A stretch of 64,000 bases of DNA from Alphaproteobacteria bacterium (GCA_018820275.1 JAHJOO010000014.1:1-64000), one strand, 5' to 3'; counted from the stretch's first letter, positions 54,586-63,910 are shown. The notes: generated by a model from the sequence alone, not told the origin. A program made the numbers and translations.

Positions 54586-55416
54586 TCAGCCCCGGAACAG
54601 CGACAGCACCAGCTGCGGCGTCTGGTTGGCGATGGACAGGGCCTGGACCCCCAGCTGCTGCTTCGTCTGCAGCGCCTGGAGCTTGGCGCTCTCCTTCGCC
54701 AGATCGGCGTCCACCAGGTTGCCCACGCCCGACTCCAGAGCGTCCGTCAGCTTGCCGACGAACGTCAGATGGGTGGTCAGGGCCTTGGACTTGGTGCCCA
54801 GACGCGCGAGCGCGCCGGACACCGCGTCGATCGAGTTGGTCACCGCCGTCAGGGCGCTGGACGCCTTGGTCAGGGTGTCGATCGCCTGGGTCGTGGCCAC
54901 GGTGACGATGGACCCACCCAGCGACAGGATCTCGGCGGCCACCGTGATGGTGGCGGAGCCTTGAGCGTTCGCCAGGGCGTTGAAGCCGGTCGCGCCGGTC
55001 TTCAACAGGTTGATCCCGTTGAATTCGGCGTTGTTGGTGACCGTCGCGATCTGGTCGCGCAGCGCCTTGAAGTCCTCGTTCAGCGCGGCCCGGGCCGCCG
55101 TCTTCAGCGACGCGTCGGTCGCCGCCAGTGCCTTCTCCTTCAGCTGGAGCAAGAGGTCGGAGACCGTCTCGCCCGCCGCCAGTGCGACGTCGACCGCGGC
55201 GACACCCCGGTCGAGCGACTGTTTGACCGCCCCCAGGGCGCCGATGTCGGCACGTTGCCCCTGGGCGATGGCCCAGATGGCGCCGTTGTCCTTCACGCTG
55301 GCGATCTTCTTGCCGGTGTTGATCCGGTTTTGCGTGACCGCCAGGTCGGCGTTGGTGGCGTTCAGGTTCTGGAGCGCGATGAGCGCGCCCACGTTGGTGT
55401 TGACCGAGTTGCTCAT
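54586..55416 (-). CDS. Flagellin
   Basis: 276 residues, the size of Caulobacter FljK-type flagellins. The N-terminal D0/D1 region is [20 protein letters not shown] with [20 protein letters not shown]. The variable centre is short. The C-terminal D1/D0 ends [20 protein letters not shown] and [15 protein letters not shown]. There is no cysteine. The ATG at 55416 gives the canonical MSNSVNTN. A sigma-54-type promoter lies 78-92 bases upstream and a strong terminator follows, so it is probably a single transcript. FlaF and FlbT are encoded 1.6 kb upstream. Confidence 0.96.
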   Translation of the reverse strand: MSNSVNTNVGALIALQNLNATNADLAVTQNRINTGKKIASVKDNGAIWAIAQGQRADIGALGAVKQSLDRGVAAVDVALAAGETVSDLLLQLKEKALAATDASLKTAARAALNEDFKALRDQIATVTNNAEFNGINLLKTGATGFNALANAQGSATITVAAEILSLGGSIVTVATTQAIDTLTKASSALTAVTNSIDAVSGALARLGTKSKALTTHLTFVGKLTDALESGVGNLVDADLAKESAKLQALQTKQQLGVQALSIANQTPQLVLSLFRG

Positions 55417-55621
55417 GGTCGGGTCCTTCCGTTCTGGTCGGGGGGTCTGCGGCCTTCTGACCGCTGAACCGGTTCTGGTTCGACCCGCGCGACGCAAGAA
55501 CGGGGCCGTGAAGAACCCCCTGAAAGTCCTTATGGAAGCCCGCGGCGGCGTCGGGCGAGCCGCGAAACAAATGCCCACCCGGGAAGAAGTTGCCGTCCGC
55601 TTCGTGACTCGCCCGGCCAGG
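55417..55621. other. Flagellin upstream region
   Basis: About 200 bases between flagellin and a DUF2589 gene. It contains the sigma-54-type promoter at 55494-55508. I could not identify a convincing FlbD-type enhancer sequence, although GC-rich dyads lie further upstream. Confidence 0.5.
55494..55508 (-). promoter_or_regulatory. Sigma-54 (RpoN) promoter of flagellin
   Basis: On the minus strand CGGCCCCGTTCTTGC matches TGGCACG-N4-TTGC at all but two positions and has the essential GG-N10-GC spacing. It implies a transcription start near 55482 and a leader of about 65 bases. Caulobacter flagellin genes are RpoN/FlbD controlled, which fits. Confidence 0.75.
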
Positions 55622-56236
55622 CTATTCCGACGGGGCCGGCAGCGGCGGAGGCGGCACGATCGCCTGATGGAGGATGTTCATGACCCGCTGGAGACCGTCC
55701 GGCGGCCCCCTGTCCACCGCCTGTACGGAGATGTGATACTTGGCGGACGTGTCGGTCGAGCGGACGTTTTCCTTGTGCGAGGACACCGAGCCGCGAATGT
55801 TCAGCCTGGCCGAGCCGGCGCCCCACCGCTGCTGAACCGTCAGATCGCCGGAAATCGCCGAGTTCGTCGAGTCGGTGTTCCGGGTCGATGACTTGACCTC
55901 CATGTCGAAGGTGACGTCGACGGTGGTGACCAGCAGGGCCGGCACGTTGACCAGGGCCAGAAGCGGCACGTCGAGTTCGATCGTCTCGGTTTTCGCCAGC
56001 CCCGTGGCGGGGTCGGCGATCTGTCGATTGAAGCCGAACTTCGCCGTGCGCACCGGGCCCAGCGCATTGGGATCTTCGGGATCGGCACTGTTTCCGGGCG
56101 GCTGAAAGCCGATGATGCGGATGAAGTCGGCGGTGCTGTTCGCCAGCATCATCTGCGCCTCGGCGGCGGCGACCAGCGGACCGCTGATCAATTGGGCGAT
56201 CGGCAGGCCTTTGAACTCCTCGACGGCTTCAGTCAT
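55622..56236 (-). CDS. DUF2589 family protein (copy 1)
   Basis: 204 residues. DUF2589 features: [20 protein letters not shown], then [20 protein letters not shown] followed by [13 protein letters not shown], and C-terminal [20 protein letters not shown]. The family has no known function; members are often tandem. There is no signal peptide. A good ribosome site (AAGGAGGG, 7 bases before ATG) supports translation. A paralogue lies 22 bases upstream, and both are inserted between flaF and flagellin. Confidence 0.85.
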   Translation of the reverse strand: MTEAVEEFKGLPIAQLISGPLVAAAEAQMMLANSTADFIRIIGFQPPGNSADPEDPNALGPVRTAKFGFNRQIADPATGLAKTETIELDVPLLALVNVPALLVTTVDVTFDMEVKSSTRNTDSTNSAISGDLTVQQRWGAGSARLNIRGSVSSHKENVRSTDTSAKYHISVQAVDRGPPDGLQRVMNILHQAIVPPPPLPAPSE

Positions 56237-56258
56237 GGCAGGCGCCCTCCTTCAGGGT

Positions 56259-56885
56259 TTAGTCTCCGCGCTTCGGCGACGGAGTTTGGGGTTCGACGTC
56301 AGGCCCCACGGGGCGCGGCCGGGGGCGACGCGGTTTCGGCCGCGGCGCCGGAGGCGGGGCGGGCGGCGGCCGCTCCGGGCCGCCAGTGCCGGGGTCGGGC
56401 CTTGGCCGATAACCCTGCGTGCGGATCAGGTCGTCGATCAGGCGAGAGAGGGCTTCAGGGCGTTCCAGTGCCTCCACCACCAGGGTCACGCGGGCCATGG
56501 TGCCGCGCTTGGCGGGGTCGACGCTGGACGTTGGATCGACCGTCAGCGTGCTGCGATGTCGGGGGCCGTCGGCGCCGGCCGGGACGTCAGCGGAGGATGA
56601 GTCCGTCAACTCACCCAACTCAAGGTCGAACTGCACGTCCACCTGCCTGATGCGCATCGATCCATGAGGCACGAGCGCAAGCAGCGGCACGGAGTATATG
56701 TCGGTCTCGCCCGGCCTGGCATCGGCGCGGACGGACGGCAGGCTCAGCTCAAGCGTCCGCGGCCTGTCCCCATCCAGATAGGCCCTGAGCCCCTCGATCT
56801 GTGCGCGTTCCATCAACGACTGGGCGTCGTTCATGGCACCGGCGACGGCTTCGACGAGCGCCTCTAGCGGGACGAAACGCGACAT
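56259..56885 (-). CDS. DUF2589-like protein (copy 2)
   Basis: 208 residues. It shares with its neighbour VPLLALVPHGSMRIRQVDVQ followed by FDLEL, and a closing VTLVVEALERPEALSRLIDD. The N-terminus (LEALVEAVAGAMNDAQSLME) is likewise amphipathic. It ends in a basic, Pro-rich tail (RPPPAPPPAPRPKPRRPRPR) absent from copy 1. It is therefore a divergent paralogue, probably acting with it. The ribosome site is GGGAGGG. Position directly after flaF may link both to the flagellin locus, but a flagellar role is unproven. Confidence 0.75.
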   Translation of the reverse strand: MSRFVPLEALVEAVAGAMNDAQSLMERAQIEGLRAYLDGDRPRTLELSLPSVRADARPGETDIYSVPLLALVPHGSMRIRQVDVQFDLELGELTDSSSADVPAGADGPRHRSTLTVDPTSSVDPAKRGTMARVTLVVEALERPEALSRLIDDLIRTQGYRPRPDPGTGGPERPPPAPPPAPRPKPRRPRPRPVGPDVEPQTPSPKRGD

Positions 56886-56971
56886 GCGGCAGTCCCTCCC
56901 GGCCAGCCAAGCTTGACTGCATGGACCACTCGCGGAGGTTTAGCAACGTAACAATGATATCCGGGAGCGTA

Positions 56972-57334
56972 TCAGGCCGCCTCGACGGCCTGGGCGAGGC
57001 CCTGCATCACCATGCGGTTGATGTCGATCAGGGCCTCGAAATCCTCTTCGCCGCGCATGACGGCCGAGGAGTGCCGGCTGACGAACAGGCTGATCGAGAT
57101 GATCTGCGCCTTCAGCGGATTGTTCAGGGCGTTGTCGGGATCGGAACAGTCGGTGGCCAGGGTCGACCAGAGCCGACGGTTCCAGTCCAGCGCATCGATG
57201 CGCGTGGCGATGTCGTCGGCCGGCACGGTGGCGGCGTGCATCAGCGCGCGCGTCACCTGGCCGAACAGCCGATATTCCAGCTCGCGCGGGGATTCAGCCC
57301 GCGTCGCCGCGGTCTTGTACGCCTGAAGCGACAT
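56972..57334 (-). CDS. flaF: Flagellar biosynthesis regulator FlaF
   Basis: 120 residues, [20 protein letters not shown], with [20 protein letters not shown] and [20 protein letters not shown], the FlaF signature. FlaF is needed for flagellin synthesis and secretion and acts opposite FlbT. Its start lies inside flbT (41-base overlap), so translation is coupled. The ATG at 57334 is chosen over an upstream start since it yields the family N-terminus. Confidence 0.95.
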   Translation of the reverse strand: MSLQAYKTAATRAESPRELEYRLFGQVTRALMHAATVPADDIATRIDALDWNRRLWSTLATDCSDPDNALNNPLKAQIISISLFVSRHSSAVMRGEEDFEALIDINRMVMQGLAQAVEAA

Positions 57335-57716
57335 TCGACAGCTGTTCCTCGTAGTCCACAAGTTTGCGGGCCGACATCAGGGCCTTGTAGTATTCGCGCG
57401 CCATCACGTGCCGCGAGGCGGCGACGCATTCCGCGAGGATGTCCGGGTTGCGCGTCGCGCTCATGAACTCCGACAGGCGCAGGGCAAATTCGTCATAGAC
57501 GCGGGAGGCCGCGGCCTCGTCCAGGTACATCATCATGACCGGGAAATAGACGCGGGCGGCCGGGGTCTTCACGTCCTCGACCTGCATGATGTCCTTCTCG
57601 CGCAGGACGCTGGCCTTGTTCTGGAGGATGAGCACGCCGCGGCGGTCGCCGTTCTGGACCACGGCCCCGTTCAGCACGAACTTCTCGCCCGGCTTCAGCG
57701 ACAGTTTCAACGGCAT
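57294..57716 (-). CDS. flbT: Flagellin mRNA repressor FlbT
   Basis: 140 residues. [40 protein letters not shown] and [20 protein letters not shown] are the FlbT family blocks. In Caulobacter FlbT binds the 5' leader of flagellin mRNA and promotes its decay until the hook is finished. The gene overlaps flaF and is divergent from the TPR protein gene across 139 bases. Confidence 0.96.
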   Translation of the reverse strand: MPLKLSLKPGEKFVLNGAVVQNGDRRGVLILQNKASVLREKDIMQVEDVKTPAARVYFPVMMMYLDEAAASRVYDEFALRLSEFMSATRNPDILAECVAASRHVMAREYYKALMSARKLVDYEEQLSNVASGVQDRGDAG

Positions 57717-57855
57717 GGTGCGGCTCTCCCCGGCCCGCGCGATCGGACGCTAGTCGTCACGGGGCTGACGCAGGATGAACGGACGTGGTTAACCAGGTGT
57801 TGTGACGGGTCGCCGCAGGATCGTCGGACCTTCGGATTTCCGCGCGAGCCGCCGC

Positions 57856-59658
57856 ATGACCGCCTCCCCCGCCGTCCAGGACGTCACCGACCAGCCTCTG
57901 GTTCAGGCCCCCGCGCTGGTGGCGCGGGGCACGGCGGGCGATTCGGCGTCGGCGGACGCGCTGCGCCGCCTGTCGCGCAACCTGGCGGGCGGAGGGACGC
58001 GAAAGACGCAGAAGCGGCTGATGGAGCTGCTCAAGGCGGCCGTGGCGGCGATCCGTCTGAGCGACTTCGACGGCGGGGCGAACCGGGCGCTGGAGGCGCT
58101 TCGGATCGACGAGACCTCGGGTCTTGCCTGGCACGTGCTGGCGATCTGCCAGGAGAAGAGCGGCCGGTTCGTCGAGGCCCTCCAGGCCTATGAGGCGGCG
58201 CTGGCCCTGCTGCCGGAAGACCCGGCCATCGCCCACGACCTGAGCCGGCTGGCCCAGCGGCTGGGCCATCTGGAGATCGCCGAGAAGCTGCTTCAGAAAT
58301 TCCTCGCCGCAGAGCCGGGCCACGTCGACGGGACCAACAACCTGGCCTGCGTGCTGCGCGAACAGAACCGCTACGACGAGGCGGTCGACCTGCTGCGGGG
58401 CATGATCCAGGTGGAGCCGACCAGCGCCCTGCTGTGGAACACCCTGGGCACGGTGCTGAGCGATCAGGGCCGGATGGGGGAGAGCCTGCCCTTCTTCGAG
58501 GAAGCCCTGCGGCTGGACCCGGATCTGGCCAAGGCCCGCTACAACCGCGCCAACGCGCGCCAACCGCTGGGCGACCTGGCCGGGGCTCTGGAGGATTTCG
58601 AGGCCGGCCTGAAGGGCGCCGAGCCCGGCTATGAGACGGCCATGATGCGGATGGCGCGCGCCATGACCCTGATGGGGATGGGCCGCATTCCCGAGGGGTT
58701 TCACGAGTACGAGGTGCGGCTGGACCCGGACATGCCGGACGCCATGCAGGTGGTGACGGGCTCGCCCCGGCGGACCGACGAGACGCTGGCGGGGCGGTCG
58801 GTCCTGATCGTCGGCGAGCAGGGTCTGGCCGACGAAATGGTCTTCGGCGGCTGCGTCGGCGACGTGATCGCGGCGGTGGGGCCGGACGGTGAGGTCCATG
58901 TAGCCGTGGAGCCGCGCCTGGTCGGCCTGTTCCAGCGGAGTTTCCCGACGGCGCGGGTGGTCGGGCACCGGACCGTGCGCGTCAACGGCAGGCTGCACCG
59001 GATCGTGCCGGAGGTGGACGAGGGGCGCGACGATAACCGGCCCGTCGATTTCTGGACGCCGATGGCGACCCTGCTGGCCGAGTTCCGGCCGACGGTGGAC
59101 GCCTTCCCCGATCGGGCGGGCTATCTGACCGCCGATCCGGAGCGGGTGGCGAGGTGGACGGCCGAACTGAAGGCGCTGGGCCCGGGCCTGAAGGTCGGCC
59201 TGCACTGGAAGAGCCTGATCCTGACCGGGTCGCGGGGCCGCTATTTCTCCAGCTTCGACCGCTGGCGGCCGGTGCTGGAGACGCCGGGCGCCGTGATGGT
59301 CAACCTGCAGTGCGGCGACGTCGCCGCCGACCTGGCCGCGGCCGAGGCCGCCGGCGTGCGCATCTGGACTCCGCCGTTCGACCTGAAGGACGATCTGGAG
59401 GATCTGGCGGCCATGTCCTGCGCGCTGGACCTGGTGGTGGGCCCCGGCATCGCGGGAACCAACATCGCCGCGGCCGTCGGGGCCAACGTCTGGATGCTGA
59501 CCGCCCCGGACGACTGGCACCTGCTGAATACCGACCGCTATCCCTTCTATCCCCGCACGCGGGTGTTCCGCCGCGCCTTCGACGGCTGGCCGGCGTGCAT
59601 CGCCGAGGTGCGGGCAGCGCTGGACCTCATGGTGGCGCAGGCCGGGAACGCCGGGTGA
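57856..59658 (+). CDS. TPR protein with glycosyltransferase-like C-terminal domain (FlbA-like)
   Basis: 600 residues. Residues 55-300 contain about six TPR units (SGLAWHVLAICQEKSGRFVE; GTNNLACVLREQNRYDEAVD; LWNTLGTVLSDQGRMGESLP; ARYNRANARQPLGDLAGALE). Residues 310-600 have a GT-B-like fold (GRSVLIVGEQGLADEMVFGG; GLKVGLHWKSLILTGSRGRY; LDLVVGPGIAGTNIAAAVGA). Similar proteins next to flbT in Caulobacter (flbA) affect flagellin modification or assembly. I infer a role in flagellin glycosylation or export, with low certainty about the exact reaction. Confidence 0.75.
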   Translation: MTASPAVQDVTDQPLVQAPALVARGTAGDSASADALRRLSRNLAGGGTRKTQKRLMELLKAAVAAIRLSDFDGGANRALEALRIDETSGLAWHVLAICQEKSGRFVEALQAYEAALALLPEDPAIAHDLSRLAQRLGHLEIAEKLLQKFLAAEPGHVDGTNNLACVLREQNRYDEAVDLLRGMIQVEPTSALLWNTLGTVLSDQGRMGESLPFFEEALRLDPDLAKARYNRANARQPLGDLAGALEDFEAGLKGAEPGYETAMMRMARAMTLMGMGRIPEGFHEYEVRLDPDMPDAMQVVTGSPRRTDETLAGRSVLIVGEQGLADEMVFGGCVGDVIAAVGPDGEVHVAVEPRLVGLFQRSFPTARVVGHRTVRVNGRLHRIVPEVDEGRDDNRPVDFWTPMATLLAEFRPTVDAFPDRAGYLTADPERVARWTAELKALGPGLKVGLHWKSLILTGSRGRYFSSFDRWRPVLETPGAVMVNLQCGDVAADLAAAEAAGVRIWTPPFDLKDDLEDLAAMSCALDLVVGPGIAGTNIAAAVGANVWMLTAPDDWHLLNTDRYPFYPRTRVFRRAFDGWPACIAEVRAALDLMVAQAGNAG

Positions 59659-59692
59659 CGCGACCCGTTGTCGTCTCCAACAGGAGAGCGAA

Positions 59693-60136
59693 ATGCCCGA
59701 GACCGACGAACAGGATCAGTCCGAGACCTTCGACGAGACCCATCTGGACGACGAGGGCGACACCGGGATGCTGCTCGACGAGCTGGATCCGGTGTTCGAC
59801 GCCACCCAGGCCGTAGGCGACTCGGACGTCGACGACGATGAGGACGACGGCGACGAGGAGTCCGACGAGGCCGAGGATGGCCTGCGTCAGCGCGAGACGC
59901 TGGAAGCCGAGGCCGATGCCCTGCTGAACGCCGGCGAGACCGAAGGCGACGACGACGGCGAGCCGCGCGGCGGACCCGACGAGATCGAACTGGTCTACAC
60001 CGGCCTGATGCGCGAGCAGCGCGGGGCCCAGGCCAGCGCCGCCCACTGGGAGGCCAAACGCCTCGCCGACGACGACATCGCCTCGCTGGGCTACGCCCCG
60101 GACGAGGCCCCCCAAACTCCGGAGACTCCGCGATGA
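59693..60136 (+). CDS. Very acidic hypothetical protein
   Basis: 147 residues, about one third Asp/Glu, including DSDVDDDEDDGDEESDEAED. The C-terminal half is less extreme (GPDEIELVYTGLMREQRGAQ). There is no signal or membrane segment. It is probably disordered; cation or basic-protein binding is conceivable but unsupported. It overlaps the next small gene by four bases (ATGA). Confidence 0.75.
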   Translation: MPETDEQDQSETFDETHLDDEGDTGMLLDELDPVFDATQAVGDSDVDDDEDDGDEESDEAEDGLRQRETLEAEADALLNAGETEGDDDGEPRGGPDEIELVYTGLMREQRGAQASAAHWEAKRLADDDIASLGYAPDEAPQTPETPR

Positions 60137-60285
60137 CCGACGACGCCCGCACGCCCACCGAAAAGCCCGACCAACTGGAGCCCCAGCTGGACGACGCGGA
60201 GGACCGGCAGGAGGCCCTGATCGACGAGGGCGTCGAGGAGACGTTTCCGGCCAGCGATCCGGCGACCCCGAAACGCATCACCTGA
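60133..60285 (+). CDS. Small acidic protein with ETFPASDP motif
   Basis: 50 residues: MTDDARTPTEKPDQLEPQLD, then DEGVEETFPASDPATPKRIT. The ETFPASDP tail recurs in many small proteins of alphaproteobacteria whose role is unknown. ATG/TGA overlap with the preceding acidic protein shows they are one transcript. Confidence 0.78.
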   Translation: MTDDARTPTEKPDQLEPQLDDAEDRQEALIDEGVEETFPASDPATPKRIT

Positions 60286-60346
60286 ACGTTGTTAACCCCC
60301 GCGGTTCCGGGCTAGTTCTGCGCCCGAACCCGGGGGAGTCCGCCAC

Positions 60347-61216
60347 ATGGTCAGCCGCAGCCGCTTCGAAGGCACGTCGAACTACGTCGCCACCGACGAC
60401 CTGCGCATGGCGGTCGACGCCGCCGTGGCGCTGGAGCGGCCGCTGCTGATCAAGGGCGAGCCCGGCACGGGCAAGACGGTGCTGGCCTACGAGGTCGCGG
60501 GCGCGCTGAAGGCCCCGCTGATCACCTGGCACGTCAAGTCGACCACCAAGGCGCACAACGGCCTCTACGAATACGACGCCGTCAGCCGGCTGCGCGACTC
60601 CCAGCTGGGCGAGGCGCGGGTCCACGACGTCCGGAACTACCTGAAGAAGGGCAAGCTGTGGGAGGCGTTCACCGCGCCGGTCCGGCCCGTCCTCCTGATC
60701 GACGAGATCGACAAGGCCGACATCGAGTTTCCGAACGACCTGCTGCAGGAACTCGACCGGATGGAGTTCTACGTCCAGGAGACGGACGAGACGATCCGGG
60801 CCGAGGTGCGGCCCATCGTGATCATCACCTCCAACAACGAGAAGGAGCTGCCGGACGCCTTCCTGCGGCGCTGCTTCTTCCACTACATCCGTTTCCCCGA
60901 CGCGGAGACGATGGAGGCGATCGTCGCGGTGCACTTCCCCGGCATCAAGAAACGGCTGGTGGCCGAGGCGCTGAAGACCTTCTACGAGATCCGCGAGACG
61001 CCGGGGCTGAAGAAGAAGCCGTCGACGTCGGAGCTGCTGGACTGGCTGAAGCTGCTGCTGGTCGACGACGTGGCCCCCGAGACCCTGCGGGAAAAGACCC
61101 CCGGAAAACTCATCCCGCCCCTGCACGGGGCCCTGCTGAAGAACGAGCAGGACGTGCATCTGTTCGAACGGCTGGCCTTCCTGGCGCGCCGCGAAGGCGG
61201 CCGGCCCGGCGCCTGA
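60347..61216 (+). CDS. MoxR-type AAA+ ATPase
   Basis: 289 residues. Walker A GEPGTGKT (37-44), Walker B VLLIDEIDKAD, sensor 1 IVIITSNNEKELPDAFLRRC with arginine finger, and lid IRFPDAETMEAIVAVHFP. This is the MoxR branch, which commonly works with a VWA-domain protein in maturation of metal centres or complexes. The VWA partner is not the next gene in this window (a lipoprotein follows). The segment 60286-60346 contains GTTAACC but no clear promoter. Confidence 0.92.
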   Translation: MVSRSRFEGTSNYVATDDLRMAVDAAVALERPLLIKGEPGTGKTVLAYEVAGALKAPLITWHVKSTTKAHNGLYEYDAVSRLRDSQLGEARVHDVRNYLKKGKLWEAFTAPVRPVLLIDEIDKADIEFPNDLLQELDRMEFYVQETDETIRAEVRPIVIITSNNEKELPDAFLRRCFFHYIRFPDAETMEAIVAVHFPGIKKRLVAEALKTFYEIRETPGLKKKPSTSELLDWLKLLLVDDVAPETLREKTPGKLIPPLHGALLKNEQDVHLFERLAFLARREGGRPGA

Positions 61217-61293
61217 CGGTCACCGCCGTTACCTCGATTTCACTGGATATGGGCGTCGAACGGCGCAGGATGAGTTCAAAGGAAGAGTTCACC

Positions 61294-62061
61294 ATGCGCC
61301 TTCATCCCTCCCTGCTGCCCCTGCTTGCCGTCGCCGGCCTCGGCCTGGCCGCCTGCGACGGCGAGCGGTCGGTCAGCATCTCCACCGGGGCCGCCTCCGA
61401 CAAGCCGCGCGGCGTGCTGAAGGTGGTCGAGACCCTGCAGTGCCCGGAAACCCAGGGTCAGCTGACCCGCAAGGGGGCGGTCACGGACGGCGGGACCGTC
61501 TGCTCGTATGTGGGACCGCGCGGCGCCTCCGTCGAACTGCGGCTGGTCGCCGTGAAGGGCGACGCGACGGCCGTGCTTGAGGGCCTGGAGGCCGAACTGA
61601 GGCGCGACGTCGCGGGCGGCCCCACCGGCGAGGGCCCGCAGGTGGCGGTGAACGCCGATGGCGACCGCGCGTCGGTCCGCCTGCCCGGCATCAGCGTCGA
61701 GGCCGAGGGCGAGAAGGCCGACGTCCGCATCGGCGGTTTCCGCATCGAGGCGAAGGACGACTCGCCCGAGCCCGGCGCGACGGCGACCGCCACGGCCGAC
61801 GGGGGCGACGACTCCGTGAGCGTGCGCGCCGACGCCGGGGGCGCGGAGGTCCGCGTGCGCGCCCAGGGGGACGCCACGCGCGCCAAGTGGATCCTGACCG
61901 ACGGCGACGACGCCGCGACCGGATGGCGACTGGTGGGCTATGAGGCGCGCGGACCGCAGGGCGGGCCCCTCGTGGTGGCCCTGATCCGGTCCAAGGACGA
62001 CGACAAGGAGGCGGCCTTCGCGGACGCCGAGTCGCTGGTGTCGCTGAACGTCGGGGATTGA
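61294..62061 (+). CDS. Hypothetical lipoprotein
   Basis: 255 residues. The lipoprotein signal ends GLGLAAC (Cys21). The mature protein has a Cys pair (TLQCPETQGQLTRKGAVTDG; TVCSYVGPRG), a repetitive beta-rich middle (VAVNADGDRASVRLPGISVE; KADVRIGGFRIEAKDD; VSVRADAGGAEVRVRAQGD) and a C-terminal WRLVGYEARGPQGGPLVVAL. The short alternating strands resemble adhesin or stalk-like beta structure, but no family is recognised. The ATG has a GGAAGAG ribosome site. Confidence 0.8.
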   Translation: MRLHPSLLPLLAVAGLGLAACDGERSVSISTGAASDKPRGVLKVVETLQCPETQGQLTRKGAVTDGGTVCSYVGPRGASVELRLVAVKGDATAVLEGLEAELRRDVAGGPTGEGPQVAVNADGDRASVRLPGISVEAEGEKADVRIGGFRIEAKDDSPEPGATATATADGGDDSVSVRADAGGAEVRVRAQGDATRAKWILTDGDDAATGWRLVGYEARGPQGGPLVVALIRSKDDDKEAAFADAESLVSLNVGD

Positions 62062-62074
62062 TCCCGGGGCCTCA

Positions 62075-62782
62075 TTGCGTCACCTGACCCGCCGACGTCA
62101 GGATGCCGCCTTGCCCTCTCGCCCGCCCGCCAAACCCGGTTCCGCCCCAAGGGTCTCGCGCAAGCCCCCGCCGCGCGCCTGGCAGCGCATGCTGTCGGGA
62201 CGACGCCTCGACCTGCTGGACCCCTCGCCGTTCGACATCGAGATCGAAGACATCGCCCACGGTCTGGCGCGGGTGGCGCGCTGGAACGGCCAGACGGTCG
62301 GCGAGCACGCCTTCTCCGTGGCCCAGCACAGCGTGGTGGTCGAGGAGATCGTGGCCCATATCCGCCCCGGCATCGAACCGAAATGGCGGCTGGCGGCCCT
62401 GCTGCACGACGCCTCGGAGTACGTCATCGGCGACATGATCTCGCCGTTCAAGGCGGCGCTGGGCGTCAGCTACAAGGATTTCGAGGCGCGGCTGGAGCAT
62501 GCGATCCACATCCGCTTCGGCCTGCCGGCGAAGACCCCGCTGGAGATCCGGAAGCTGATCAAGGAGGCCGACAAGGCCTGCGCCTGGTTCGAGGCGACGC
62601 AGCTGGCCGGTTTTTCGTGCGAGGAGGCGCTGGGCTTCTTCGGCGCGCCGCCGGAGGGATACGACCTGCGCATCACGCCGCTGAGCGCGCCCGAGGCCCA
62701 GTGCCGGTATGTCGACCGCTACCGGACGCTGGCGGCGGCCATGGGCGCGGTGGCGGGCGCCGACGCCTGGCATACGGAGTGA
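62075..62782 (+). CDS. HD-domain phosphohydrolase (YfbR-like)
   Basis: About 235 residues. The HD core has NGQTVGEHAFSVAQHSVVVE, AALLHDASEYVIGDMISPFK (metal-binding His and HD pair) and KEADKACAWFEATQLAGFS. It is similar to YfbR-type 5'-nucleotidases and other small HD hydrolases. Conserved family sequence begins near RAWQRMLSGRRLDLLDPSPF. The true start lies upstream of it, with TTG at 62075 or 62111 as candidates; no good ATG exists. It is followed two bases later by the NrtR-like gene, so they are co-transcribed. Confidence 0.78.
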   Translation: MRHLTRRRQDAALPSRPPAKPGSAPRVSRKPPPRAWQRMLSGRRLDLLDPSPFDIEIEDIAHGLARVARWNGQTVGEHAFSVAQHSVVVEEIVAHIRPGIEPKWRLAALLHDASEYVIGDMISPFKAALGVSYKDFEARLEHAIHIRFGLPAKTPLEIRKLIKEADKACAWFEATQLAGFSCEEALGFFGAPPEGYDLRITPLSAPEAQCRYVDRYRTLAAAMGAVAGADAWHTE

Positions 62783-62784
62783 CC

Positions 62785-63741
62785 ATGGCGGGTCAGGTCA
62801 CGGGATTGGGCGTCCGCATCGGTCTGTCCGCCGTGGTCATGGCGATCCGCGACGGCCGCGCCTGTGTCCTGACCACCGCGGGCGACGACGGGGGCGGCGG
62901 GCCGGGACCGGCCGCCCTGCCCTTCGGTCCCTTCGATCCGGTCAGGGACCGGACCTTCGAGCGGGCCCTGCGCGATTTCGTGACGGCCCAGACGGGATTC
63001 CGGCTGGGCTTCGTGGAGCAGCTGTACACCTTCGGCGACGCCGGACGGGCCAGCCCGCGGGCGACCCCCGGGCCCACGGGCGACCGCGAGGTCTCGGTGG
63101 GCTATCTGGCGCTGACGTCCGAGGCGGCGGACCCGCCGGGGGCCGAGGCGCGGTGGACGCCCGTGCTCGACTTCTTCCCCTGGGAGGACCGGCGCGGCGG
63201 ACCCGCCGCCGTCCAGCCGGCGATCGACGCCGCCCTCGGTGCCTGGGCCGGCGGGGATGCGAAGCGCCGCGCCCGCGTCGAGTCGCTGTTCGCCGCCGGC
63301 GAGACGCGCTGGTCCGAATCCCGCGTGCTGGAACGTTATGAGCTGCTGTACGAGGCCGGTGTGGTCGCCGAGGCCGCCCGCGACGCGAAGCGGGCCGTCG
63401 CGCCGGCGGCGCCCGGCCGGGCGATGGCCTCGGATCACCGGCGGATCCTGGCGACCGGCCTCGGGCGGCTGAGGTCCAAGCTGCGCTATCGCCCCGTGCT
63501 GTTCGACCTGACGCCGCCGACCTTCACCCTGTCGCAGCTGCAGGCGACGGCGGAGGCGGTGACCGGCGTCGCCCTGCACAAGCAGAATTTCCGCCGGGGG
63601 GTGGAGCGCACTGGCCTGGTCGCGCCCACAGGCGCGGCCTCCACCGGCACGGGCGGCCGGCCCGCCGCCCTGTTCCGCGCCACGGGTCTGGACCCCGCCG
63701 ACGGCCAGGCGCCCGGCATTCCCCTGCCCGCCCTGCGGTGA
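62785..63741 (+). CDS. NrtR-like regulator (Nudix-like plus winged helix)
   Basis: 318 residues. Residues 8-150 form a Nudix-like domain (GLSAVVMAIRDGRACVLTTA; RALRDFVTAQTGFRLGFVEQ followed by LYTFGD). The Nudix box is degraded: REXXEE is replaced by RDFVTAQ, so hydrolysis is unlikely. Residues 225-318 have a winged-helix pattern (LRSKLRYRPVLFDLTPPTFT; LSQLQATAEAVTGVALHKQN; FRRGVERTGLVAPTGA). This is the NrtR type that senses ADP-ribose and represses NAD-salvage genes. No NAD gene is adjacent except a possible nucleotidase, the HD hydrolase upstream. The target is unknown. Confidence 0.8.
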   Translation: MAGQVTGLGVRIGLSAVVMAIRDGRACVLTTAGDDGGGGPGPAALPFGPFDPVRDRTFERALRDFVTAQTGFRLGFVEQLYTFGDAGRASPRATPGPTGDREVSVGYLALTSEAADPPGAEARWTPVLDFFPWEDRRGGPAAVQPAIDAALGAWAGGDAKRRARVESLFAAGETRWSESRVLERYELLYEAGVVAEAARDAKRAVAPAAPGRAMASDHRRILATGLGRLRSKLRYRPVLFDLTPPTFTLSQLQATAEAVTGVALHKQNFRRGVERTGLVAPTGAASTGTGGRPAALFRATGLDPADGQAPGIPLPALR

Positions 63742-63820
63742 GCCGCGATCCGCGCTTGCGCGCGGCGATGCGGATGATTAGAGAAGCCGCTCGCTTTCGA
63801 CCGAAGCGTTTCGGCCCCGC

Positions 63821-63910
<90 letters not shown>

